A DNA stretch of 64,000 nucleotides from assembly GCF_000972845.2 (NCBI RefSeq), contig NC_040027.1, forward strand, positions 16,802,410-16,866,409, in the 5' to 3' direction. Position 1 is the stretch's first letter; each line of letters begins with the position of its first letter. The notes under the pieces were generated by a model. The model saw nothing but the letters and a program-made list of their open reading frames with translations, was not told where the DNA came from and made no database searches. The DNA comes from Larimichthys crocea. Taxonomy: Eukaryota > Chordata > Actinopteri > Sciaenidae. The position numbers and the translations under genes were made by a program. Below, piece after piece: positions 49,536 to 60,530 of this stretch.

Positions 49536-50717
49536 ATGCAGCTGAATGAGAGTGGAGTTCAAACACTGGCTCCAGAGCCATGTGAGCAGCAACTGCTACA
49601 GGAGGACAACGCCACCAGCAACCTGTCGCTGCATTGCTGGCTCCAGCTCCTCACTAAGGAATCTATCATGGAATTTCAAGGAGACAGCTCCAGCCTGGTG
49701 GTGCGTGTGATGATAGCATGTGTCTACTCTATAGTCTGTGCACTCGGGCTGGTAGGAAACTCACTGGCTCTGTATCTGCTGCATTCGCGTTACAGGCAGA
49801 AGCAATCATCCATCAACTGCTTTGTGATGGGACTGGCTATCACGGACCTCCAGTTTGTTCTGACTTTACCATTCTGGGCAGTGGACACAGCCTTGGACTT
49901 TCGCTGGCCATTTGGCCGTGTGATGTGCAAAATCATCAGTTCTGTAACCACCATGAACATGTACGCCAGTGTGTTCTTCCTCACAGCGATGAGCGTGGCA
50001 CGTTATTACTCTATCTCCTCCGCCCTGAAGATGCACAGCCGGCGGGCAGCAGCCACCAGGGCCAAGTGGACGAGTCTGGGCATATGGGCTATCTCTCTGC
50101 TGGCCACTTTGCCTCATGCCATCTACTCCACCAGCGCCCAGGTGTCAGATGAGGAGCTTTGCCTGGTGCGCTTCCCAGACTCAGGTAGCTGGGATCCACA
50201 GCTTCTTTTGGGTCTATACCAGCTGCAAAAGGTCCTGCTGGGCTTCCTTATCCCTCTGGTCATAATTACTGTCTGCTACCTGCTGCTACTCCGTTTCATC
50301 CTCAGCCGACGCATTACAGGCGCAGCGGGCCCAGAAATTGAGCAGGGCCGGCAAAACCGTCGCTCCAAAGTGACTAAATCCATTGTCATTGTGGTTCTGT
50401 CCTTCTTTCTGTGCTGGCTTCCCAATCAGGCACTGACACTGTGGGGAGTCCTCATAAAGTTTGACCTTGTACCCTTCAGCAAGGCCTTCTACAATGCCCA
50501 GGCCTACGCCTTCCCCCTGACCGTGTGTTTGGCACACACCAACAGCTGCCTCAACCCTGTGCTCTACTGCCTGATTCGCCGGGAGTTTCGGGCAGGTCTC
50601 AAGGAGCTCCTCCTCCACGCCACGCCATCCTTCAGGAGTTTGACTCATCTGCTGCGTCGCAAGGCCAAAGTGGCTGAGGCACCGCCTGTTTTGGTTCTGG
50701 TCCAAATGGATGTCTGA
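49536..50717 (+). CDS. rxfp3-like: Relaxin-3/INSL5-type receptor (RXFP3/RXFP4 family GPCR), single exon
   Basis: A class A peptide GPCR of 393 aa; family members bind relaxin-3 or INSL5 and couple to Gi/o at the plasma membrane. The first ATG (49536, context GCCATGC) follows an in-frame stop at 49509-49511. N-glycosylation sites stand at N4, N25, N29. Seven helices show GNSLALYLL with N75 in TM1, LAITDLQFVLTLPFW with D104 in TM2, C131 and C209 for the TM3-ECL2 disulfide, ARY at 155-157 in place of DRY, SKVTKS then FFLCWLPNQAL in TM6 and NSCLNPVLYC (NPxxY, 340-344) in TM7. EELCLVRFP in ECL2 and VLLGF in TM5 are RXFP3-like, whereas TLWGVLIKFDLVPF and SVARY are RXFP4-like. The lack of introns fits the family. 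Intact, with no breaks. Which teleost rxfp3 paralogue it is needs a tree; family membership is near certain. Confidence 0.93.
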   Translation: MQLNESGVQTLAPEPCEQQLLQEDNATSNLSLHCWLQLLTKESIMEFQGDSSSLVVRVMIACVYSIVCALGLVGNSLALYLLHSRYRQKQSSINCFVMGLAITDLQFVLTLPFWAVDTALDFRWPFGRVMCKIISSVTTMNMYASVFFLTAMSVARYYSISSALKMHSRRAAATRAKWTSLGIWAISLLATLPHAIYSTSAQVSDEELCLVRFPDSGSWDPQLLLGLYQLQKVLLGFLIPLVIITVCYLLLLRFILSRRITGAAGPEIEQGRQNRRSKVTKSIVIVVLSFFLCWLPNQALTLWGVLIKFDLVPFSKAFYNAQAYAFPLTVCLAHTNSCLNPVLYCLIRREFRAGLKELLLHATPSFRSLTHLLRRKAKVAEAPPVLVLVQMDV

Positions 50718-51438
50718 GCTAACTGTGACAGATGAGTTGACTAATTCACAAAGTAAATAATCAGTGAGAGCTGCCCGTCAGTTCCATTGATCTGAGGACA
50801 TTTATCATGGCGATACATTCATCTCAACTTTGTCAACACAAAATATCAAATATCTTTTTGGCTTTTGAAAACAACATAATCATAACGATGAACTACACAG
50901 TGGGATGTGCCCCACTTTCACTGCATGCTCCAAGATTCACTCTGCTGCAAATTGTTATACAATTGTTTTACAATGACTCTCTCTCTCTCTCTCTCTCTCT
51001 CTCATTCTGTCTGCCTTTGACAGGCAATACCACTACTGCTTTCTGGTAATTTGTCATGACTGTGTTTCGATGTTTGTCATAAATGTGATTCCAGTAGTTG
51101 CAGAATTCATGTCTGAGATGACCTCTAAATTGTAAACCTTTTTTTTTTTTTTTTTAAATTTGATTTGCCACAGCAACAGCATCATGAGTGGGATTAGTCA
51201 TTCATTGCACTCAGTGCATGAGTACTTTACTGACAAAACTGACTGAGGGAATTATTTTCTAACATCAACAGTAAATAATGGCAGAGACGTTTAAAACAAC
51301 AACAGAATATGACTAATGAGGGAGCTTCACAATGTTTCTCGCCAGTTGCTGTGTTTGTGTTTGTTCTGTGGTGCAACTGTGTACATTGTTTCATGCAGTA
51401 ATAGCAAAGTGGAAAAAAATGAAACCAAAACTAATAAA
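50718..51438 (+). terminator. RXFP3-like 3' UTR candidate
   Basis: The stop TGA at 50715-50717 is followed by AT-rich sequence containing a (TC)n tract at 50976-51003. The first clear AATAAA that I find is at 51433-51438. This would give a 3' UTR of about 720 bases. Placement is tentative. Confidence 0.35.
50976..51003. repeat. (CT)n microsatellite
   Basis: Fourteen CT units in the presumed 3' UTR of the receptor gene. Confidence 0.95.
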
Positions 51439-54400
51439 TTAAAAAGTAGACTAATAGTGGATCGTAGTATTTGCTATATCTAAAAGAGTGCAAAAAAGCA
51501 ATGTAACTGAAAAGCCTGTCAAGGACAAACACTGCACAACAACAACAGTGACAACTCTAAGAAATAGCCATGGCCTTACAATGCCACCCCTATACAATCA
51601 CTGACCCCACCAATGTCTCCTACATGCAAGTGACGTATACATTATGTATGTTTCTGAGTAATGCTATGTATAAGCTTCCCTCTGATGATTTACATCAGGT
51701 ATTATTCATTTAAATCAATAGTGTATATTTTTCATAGAAGGTATGTGAACGTAGATGTATGTGTCCTCAACTTGAGGTTGAGTTGAGAACAATACATGCA
51801 ACAAATATTACACTATATACAGATGAGCTGAGAATATAGATGTATCCTACTGTATGCACACAAATAGAGAAATGTATGCTTGCTCTTGCTCTCCCTCTGA
51901 CCACACACACTCATACATACACACCCACGCAACGTACATCTGGGCGCAGTTTTCTCATAGCTGTAAATGTGTCAAATTGAATCAAATAATGACAGATTTG
52001 TGTATTGTTGCAACATATTCAAGCCAGGCCATTCAAAAATGATTAAGCATATTTCAGTGAGCAGTCAGTCGATGCAAACACAAGCCTTTCCTTCCTCTGT
52101 TAAATAAATCATTATGTATATTGAAAGCCGCACATAACTGACATGATAATGTGATCTCCTGTGAATATGTTGTGTCTCTGTGCTCTATCATGACTATGAC
52201 TATCCCTGTTATCTTTTATAGAAGGCATTTGTTGTTTCGATGTTTCAATGGAAAATTATATTAAATGACACACTGTAAATGAAATGAAGTAAAGATTAAA
52301 GTCCCTCAACCTGAACTATCTGGAGTAATTGGGCCATGTTCGAATTCAGAACGCATGCATGGAGAGATGAATTAGGTAGCTAAGAGTTTAAAAAATAAAG
52401 CGGGGCTGATGTTGTTGCAAAACAGTCTGACACGGACAGAAGGGCATCACATGATTGACTCGCTGCTCTGCTCTTTTATTAATGGGATTTCATTTTCTCA
52501 TTCTGTGCTTGCGCAGCACCTCTTCAATCACTAACAAAATCAGCACTGTGCTGCACAGATAATCTATGCACAAGGATGCTGACAACAGTGTTGTTAACAA
52601 GAATTGCTGTCAGATAGAGGGGATAGCTTTTCTTAATCATCACTGATGAGCTGGGGTGAAATACTAATAATATATTAGATGTTCACATTTAATTAAAGCT
52701 CCTGTGACATGGAGTGAAAATATGATAAAGCAAGCTCAAAAATGTATTTTTTAAACATGTGAGGTGATATTTATTCAGTTACAAATATTGTTTTCAACAT
52801 GAAGCTTATGCTTAATATCACTCCAGATATTAGAGTTCCTCTTGTAGGCTGGACTCTGTGCATGTTCATGAAATATTATATATTGTAGTTATAAAAGCAG
52901 GGGAACTATGGCTTGATTAATGACTATGAAAAGCAAGTAACTGCCCTGGGGTGGGCAAACATATAAAGCATATAAAGCATGTTAAGAGTCCTGCATTATG
53001 ACCTCATCTAAATGTTGAGTCTTGCATGCCACCCCATACAACCCTAACTTTTTATTTTAATTTCAATTGTGTTTACATGGTGCATATTCATAAATAAATG
53101 CATGTCAAATCAAATTACAATAAAAAAGCTGACATGTAGCAAACCTCAAGTCAGACAGTATTCCAGCTAAGACGTGCTAATTGGTTTCAGCAGCTCTGGA
53201 CGAAATATAATTAATCTGCCATGGGCAGTCTGCTGTGTGAAGGCAATCTGGTACATACACATTGCCCATGGACATACACATTAAGAGTGGGAGGGGGCAG
53301 TCAACAGGAGCCCATACCTCATTTCTGCCCCAGGACCCCTTAGAGAGTTGATCCGGCCATGCTGGGGGCAGAATTATTTTGAGCAAATAACAGAATCAGT
53401 GACTTGTGTAAGCTTTACTCAGTCGGAACAGATGTAGACTTGAATGAGAGGCTGTGTAACCTGACGTGTCTAGAAGCGATGTCTATTTATTGTCATAACA
53501 CTATTAACTATGAATCTTAGGGGCCTTCATTATGCAGAAGATGTATAAAAAAAAAAACAGTGCTTACCGGGAACTTTCGTCATTAAAAGATAATTTTGAG
53601 TTTTTCCTTTAGCAATGTTACAGCCTGCTCATGTGAAGAGCTGAGAGCATGAAAAGCACATCCACCAGAGTCCAGACCAATTTCTCTGGCCCGGCATGAG
53701 CAGATTTTAAAATCTGTATTGCTCATGTAATTTCTGTTCATTAATGAAAAACCTCCGGTATCAATCCAGGATCTCATTTTCATAGATCTCGTCTGTTGTT
53801 TTTTACTCTCACCTCCCTTTCACTTTTGTAATTACCCACACCAGCACGATTTGTATCTTCAGCAAGCACATCTTGTAAACTCTGCAGGGCAATCCACAGA
53901 AAACAGTTCAGGGTTCGCCTCATTCCAATAACAACTGGCAGGTCCCTCTGGCCAACAGCCAAATGGCCCACAATAGAAACTCAGTATGAAAAGCTCCTAA
54001 AATGATAATGAACAAGTGCCATGTCGAGAGAAACAGTTTAGCATTAGTGTAATAGGTCTCCGACAGCAGGCTGAGACAGACAATGATTGCTTTTCTTTAA
54101 ATTACACATGACCCATATTAAGATGTACCTCTTTTTGTGTGTTGTAACTAGATACACACACCAAAAAATAAATCACACCATACTCTCTGTCCTCAGCAGC
54201 TCAGATTGTCCTGAGAATACAACTTCCCTGGATTTATCTTTCATAAGCCTTGCCAGCACGTACTGCATATGGATTGACTGAGCAAGAGAATAGATTCAGG
54301 CTGATATACATAAAACAAGCCAGGGGTAACTAAACAATAACTTTCCATTCAAGTGAATAAATGTTATGTTAAAGTCAACACCTGAGTGCAAATGGACCAA

Positions 54401-55149
54401 AGATTTTTGACAATAAAAGGGAAAAAGACGCCTGAAGGGCATGATACAGAGGACTGACTGACTCACAGGGAAGTCAAGGCAGCAGAAAGACTTTGAGCTC
54501 CTATTTTATCACAGTACTGTTTTTTTTCTTTGGTTTATTCTCTAAATTACACCATACTTTGGCTGTTATTCACCTCTGAGTGTGCAAGTACATTCTGAGA
54601 GAATGCACTTACATCTAAGTGCATGCTATATCTAAAAGGGTCATGCAGAGTGCCAAAGCATCCGTTTTTTTTGTTGTTGTTTTTTTCACCTCTCTTATCA
54701 GACGAAGCATTTGATTAGAATTAAAACTGACACATAGATGTGCACCACTGTAACAGAAAGACTTTTAACAGGAGGCTAATAGACTTATCAGCATGCACTT
54801 TACTACCATTCATGTCAAGCTGCTTGATCAATACTCATCCAAGTTCCCCCTGAGACAGGAAGTGGTTGTAGACACCCTTGGTGCTAACCTTTCTCTAAGG
54901 TCTAATGCTTGCCTAAAAACACTTTGCATCTCTAGAATATTTAATTGTCCCTCATTAGCAGTACACGGGTTCACTCGGCAGAGGCAGAGTTGACTTTTTC
55001 AACCACGTATGGCATCGTTTAGAATCAGGTGAGACACATAGCGCGTTAATGCCACATTATTTCGATCAAAGGCTCCCGTGGTGAGAGAGACCCCTCATGG
55101 CTAAATCGATTACATACATGTAAGGTAGCAAACTGGGAAACACATGAAA

Positions 55150-55235
55150 GGTTAGTTTATTTATATAGCATCTTTCAGTGCTTTATAGGAGACATAAACA
55201 CATTGAAAATATATAAAAGAAACACAAGGAAATAG
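55150..55235 (-). repeat. Fragment of interspersed repeat 3' end
   Basis: The text 'gtttatttatatagcatctttcagtgctttataggagacataaa' is the reverse complement of the 'tatataaataaa' tails found at the 3' ends of common fish retroelements. It is short and old. Confidence 0.4.
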
Positions 55236-56629
55236 AAAAACCAATAAATAGGATTTCATGGGAATGATCTGAGAGCTGGGGAAATCATATGATAGAGATG
55301 CAGGGTGCTCATTAGTTAACAATTAGAAAGCAGAGCACAGGGAGGTTGTTGGTGGGCAAAAAAACAAAAACTAATGAAACCACACCCATTAAGTCAATAT
55401 ATGCACAAACACACTTCTGTTATATTATCTTTGTAACTTTAATCCCTTTTCATTGTGCCTTATAATGAACTTCCTTTATCTATTAATTTAAAGTTTTAGC
55501 CTTTATGCAATTTAATCCCCTATTAATAGGCACTTATCTCTAATAGCTTTTAAATGAGAAAATTGTTTCTGATAAATAAAAATAGTTCAAAGCTCATTAA
55601 TTATTCAAAGCAGCACCTTACTCTCTGTAGGAGTTCATTTCCAAGATATTTTTCGCACGTTTAAGGGAAGAGTTTGAAGATTTTCAATCAACTGTGTGGC
55701 CCCGTTTCTGGTCATATCCAGTTGCACAGTCACACCCATATCTTCAAAAGTCCATCAGTGAATTCAATTTACCCTCCCAAAGCAACGGAATGTGCTTATC
55801 TGTCTGACTATTAACAGGGCTTGTGAGTGCTGAGGACTAACACAGCCTCTCTCCCTCTCTTACTTCCTTTCCAGCTTCCTGCTTTGATAATGACTCCACT
55901 TGTGATGCTCACTTCTAACTGGTTACAATGCATGATTAATGTTCTGCCAGACTCTCTGCCTGCGCACAGCCGGGTGTGATCTAAACGAGACAGAACATTT
56001 CTGCCATTTTCATCTCAGTTTCATCTTGCGAACTTTGATTACTCATTTTGCTGCTGGCCACACAGAAAGCCTTAATGGTAATGACTCAATAATGCCACAG
56101 ATGCTTCTCAGAAATAGCTTCTCTTGTTTCTTTACTTCAATTACTTTTTACTCGTGTCTCGGCAGCTTTGTGCCCTGCATGATGTCCACATACTGCAGGT
56201 ACCACGGTGAGCTAAGATTCAAAAATTGTGAATTCTTTTATTTTTCCCCAGAGGAAGCAAGTCATTGTCAAGCAACACCTCTGTTACCCTCAAATCCCTG
56301 CAGATTATAAAGGGCGGTTGCCTTACGGTGTTGTTCAGCGAGCAACCTGAAAATAGATCTAAAACTTTCTTAGACAAGTTGGAAATCTTAGACTCAGCAT
56401 GAAAGTCAATGTGTCAGGTAAAACGAGATGAATCACACATGTGCTCAGTAATATAGAATAGTTGCCTGATGCAACATTGTGGCTTCATCCTATCCTACCT
56501 ACACAACTACAGTGGATGTGAAACTGTGAGCCAGTGAATCCAGAAAAAATGGCAGTTCAAAAGGCTCATTGTAAGGTAACAAAAACATAACAACTGTTAA
56601 GACCTTGAAGCTGAAGCTGTACTAAGGTG

Positions 56630-57155
56630 AGCTGGATGCTAACATGCTCACAATGACAATGCTGATGCGAAACATGCATAATCTTTAATTTAATCATATT
56701 ATATCTTAATCTTTTTGGTATAGTGGTTTACTAAATTAGCATGGTGCTAGATGAAAATTTAAAGGTCCACTGTGTCAGATTTAGGGGGGGTCTTTTTGCA
56801 GATAATGGTAGAAATGGAATATAAGATGTATGTTAAATATGTTAGAAACAATCACCTATAAATAGGAATCATTATGTTTTGATTACCTCAATGAGCTTTT
56901 CGTATCTAAGGATGCTGTACGTCCGGTAGGCCATGTTGAATCACCATATTTCTACAGTAACCCAGAACAGGAAGGAAGGAATATGGTGCTTTCATGGCCA
57001 GTAATGTTTCTCCTTCACGCTTAGAATTGAAGTGGAGGGAGTTTACTTTAGGCAACCTTGAATATCTGTACAACTTTAACTACCAAATCCATCCAATAGA
57101 ACTGTTGAAATACTTTAGTCTGGACCAAAGTGGTAGATCGACCAGACATTGCCTC
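56630..57155. mobile_element. Interspersed repeat apparently split by a second element
   Basis: The left part (56630-56758: gctaacatgctcacaatgac ... atggtgctagatgaaaa) and the right part (57085-57155: ccaaatccatccaatagaa ... gtctggaccaaagtggtag) belong to one family, related to 30403-30660, whose phrases are normally contiguous. Between them, from 56759 to about 57010, lies the left end and interior of the inverted-repeat element also found at 17787-18117. Confidence 0.5.
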
Positions 57156-57290
57156 ATTGTGATAAAATGGCTTGAAACTTTTTAATTGTGTGCTGACCTG
57201 TTTATTTCCAAACACCCAGAGTTCACTTCACAAAAAAACATGTTTTTGGTTACTTGCAACAGCTCCAGGGACTGAACACTGTGGTCTTGC
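57095..57290. repeat. Diverged direct repeat, copy A
   Basis: This and 58600-58780 share 'gtctggac', 'ttaattgtgtgctgacctgtttatttccaaacacccag' (copy B: '...tttgcaaacatccag'), 'ttcact/ttcatt..aaaaa.catgttttt' and 'ctgaacactg / tgaacactgca' in the same order, 1.5 kb apart. It may be two copies of one transposon family or a local duplication. Its left edge overlaps the repeat at 57085-57155. Confidence 0.6.
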
Positions 57291-58599
57291 TGACCTTTCC
57301 TTGCCGATGATGATCTTGCCCAGCATTGTGAGACGTAGATTAGCCCAAATACCAACCAGTGTTTCAAGCTTTATCTATTCTCTCTTGCGATGTAATGAAG
57401 CTCGGGTCAAGACAAAGAAAGCTTTAGATACACCAAACCAGAACAGGACAGATCCTTTCATCCATATCTGGAGCCATTATTATCACACACACCAGGCTAA
57501 ACTGAGGAGGCAGGTGAATTGAGCACAGATCAACCTCATATGTACGGAGACATGGTTGTCAGGTATGAAAGATTAATGTTAATTTTTGACATCTTGTCAT
57601 TTTGTCATCTTGTTTGTATCACTGATACTAAACAGATGCTGAACATGATTAAGCTGAGGAAGGATAATTAGACTAGCTATTCTTAATCAGTGTTAGCCAG
57701 TTTCACAACAAATACTGGATTGATTACAGACAAGTATGTCACCATCAGGATAATAAGTTTGCTGACCTTTAGTGCCATCGCCAGGTCAAAATTCAATTTG
57801 TCCACAGTGACCACACTGACAATGTTAGGCCTTGGTGCCTGATGCTACAGCCCGCAATGTTTTATGAGCAGCCAACCAGATCTCATTCAAGCAGCAAATC
57901 TACTTGACACTACTTGGCCAGCACAAGTTTTGTGTGAGCAAGTGAGAGAAAAAGACAGAGAAAGAAGGGAGAAGAGGGAGGGGGGGTTGTTATTGTTAGA
58001 ATCTAGTGATAGCTAGCTAATAAATTCACTAAGGGAAGACTTGAAGGTTATGGATACAAGAGGCTTTTTCAAAAATAAGAGGATGACAGTAACAAGGCGG
58101 GCTTAGAAAAGGTGGAGGACAAGTTATCTCCTGTTGCTGTAGCAGCGGATGAATCAGGAGGATGGACTGGAAAGACAAAAAGAGAATGTGACAGACAGAT
58201 GAGACACTCAAGTAATGAATAAGACGAGACAAAGAGATAAGGTAAGATCGTTGTTTTAAGTTTTACATCTCTTCTTATGCTTCGTTCTGGAGCAAGAATA
58301 GCATGTTCTAAATTGGATGCTGTCTTATTATTATAGACACATTATCACAGACACATTATAACAGATTGCCCCTACCTGGATGGTGGAACCAGGTGTCTGT
58401 ACCGTTGTGAGATCATAAACTTATGGCAGGCTTGACAGTTCGTTTCAAGGCGAGAGTCACCATCAGAGTTATCAGGATTCATCTTTAGGCAACCATATAT
58501 ACACCCTTAAGATTTTGTTTCATTAAATAAGTGCTAACTTTAACCTGCTATAAAGGAAAATCCAGTAGGATTTGTCCTCTTTGGATGACATTTCACTGC

Positions 58600-58780
58600 A
58601 ACAGTTAAGATACTTCAGTCTGGACTTCAGCCTTAAAGATAAACTGGGTTGAATCTTTAATTGTGTGCTGACCTGTTTATTTGCAAACATCCAGTGACCT
58701 GTGTTCATTTAGCAAAAAATGTGTTTTCAGCTACAGCTCAGAGTATGAACACTGCAATGTACAGGGTATGTGCATTTTTC
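58600..58780. repeat. Diverged direct repeat, copy B
   Basis: Counterpart of 57095-57290 in the same orientation. Similarity seems to continue weakly for another 100 bases in both places ('gctcgggtcaagacaaagaaa' against 'accagggtcagtcag'). Confidence 0.6.
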
Positions 58781-60428
58781 CTTGGACTGACGATTTCTGT
58801 ACTTTTCATCATTTTCTTAGAAAGAAGCAGGAACGATGAGACCAGGGTCAGTCAGTTTTCAACCCTGAACAAAGCATTGGCAGCATAGAATATAGCATCC
58901 TGCTTCATGAATGTCAAGGCTCTGTCAAATTGCATTAATTTTGTTCATTCTGATTACATGTTGTGAAAGTCAAACCTATGCACCTGACAGCAACCCTTGG
59001 GTTAAAGCACAGTGATTCACATCTTACGTTTATTTTACTCTTTATTGAGATAACCTGATAATGTGAACATATAAGGATTTCTTCCTGGGCTGTCATAAGC
59101 CCTGAGTGTTTCAAGAGCCTAAAAATCCTAAATAGTATGATGAAAAAAAACTGATGACATTCCCAGCAGCCTTCAGCATTAATCAACAAATGCTAGCATA
59201 CTAACTCTCTGAACCAAGTAAATATTATCCCTGCTAAACATGTTTGCATCGTCCCTTTGACGTTAGTAATTAGTTAAAAAGTGGATGAAGCAAGGCTACA
59301 CAGAGCTGCCAGCATGACTGTAGAGCCACATGCTGTGTCTCGAGTAAGTACTTCCATACTTACACTTACTATTATGAGTACCCACGTGCGTTCACACAGT
59401 CAGTTATGGCAAAATGCACTTTACTATTAGTACCCAGATGGTGACTCAGCTAGAGGTTAACAAATTATAGGCTTATACAAAGAATAAATGCAACAATTAC
59501 AGTGACTTATAACGGTCAAAGAGTTAAGTGTGGAACGCTGGACACTCTTCGCCTTCAGTGATCACCATTTTGGCTACATAGCAGAAGGGGTAGTGGGGTA
59601 AAGGGCGGCCGAGAAAGCTGCTGAAGCTGAAGCAGTTGCAGTGAATTAACAAATATAAGTTGTACGTATATAGCTTTTATATTCATATTTTGGCAGTTAG
59701 GTAATGCTCTTTTAAATGTTGCAATCATCATTTCGGCCATACTCGAACTGAGGTAGACCTGTAGTGCACTACACCAGGAAGTACATACAAAAGTGTCTTA
59801 ATTGAGGCATTAATCTTGATATTTGAAGATGATACAACCTTTTAAGAATAAAATATAATATATTTTGTTACAATTATAGTAAGATATCATCATTACATGG
59901 TTCAAGTGTCTTCCAAATGAGAAGAAAGGCGGGCAATGCTGTTACTGCTGCTGTTGATGATGATGACTGCCAGCCCCATTACCACCATCAACATCATCAT
60001 CATCTTTATGCACCATGGGTCACTGTTTACTTCCAGAGATATAGGATGCAGAGATCTGGATCTGGCTGGTTTTCTACAGTTGCAAATGAAATGTTAGTTC
60101 GATGTTGCATTGCTGAAAAAAATATCCTCAGGGCTCTGATCTATTTGAAGCACACTTTAGACCTTGGAAAAAAAATATATCATTCAACATAAGCACAAAA
60201 TGTGAAAAGTTGCGGTATACTGTATTTGCTTCTGTGAAACTACATGTGACGCCTATTTTAATGAACCAAAGACAACATCCCACACATCCTCCTAAGAATA
60301 AAAAGATGAATTAAAAATGTCAAATTATGTCCCTACAGCACACTCGAAGATGCTTAGACTCAAGGTTTTGAATGAAATAATGGATGCATACACACAGTTC
60401 TTTGCAAGGTGTGCGCGTTCTACAGATT

Positions 60429-60431
60429 GCT

Positions 60432-60463
<32 letters not shown>

Positions 60464-60464
60464 A

Positions 60465-60496
<32 letters not shown>

Positions 60497-60530
60497 ATCT
60501 CTCTTCTCTCTCTCCTCTCTCTCCTTTGCT
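60429..60530. repeat. Compound (TA)n-(TC)n microsatellite
   Basis: A TATA run of about 35 bases passes directly into a TC run of about 60 bases with a few interruptions. Compound tracts like this are common mutation hot spots and assembly trouble spots. Confidence 0.93.

Noticed and set aside
49718..50152. 144-codon plus-strand frame inside the receptor gene
   Set aside because: Out of frame with the intact GPCR, whose motifs are unambiguous; it is a by-product of GC-richer coding sequence. The 139-codon antisense frame at 50286-50705 is rejected for the same reason.
55939..56310. 123-codon cysteine-containing open frame
   Set aside because: It has an ATG start but no recognisable domain, promoter or splice context; a frame of this length is not surprising by chance in 64 kb.
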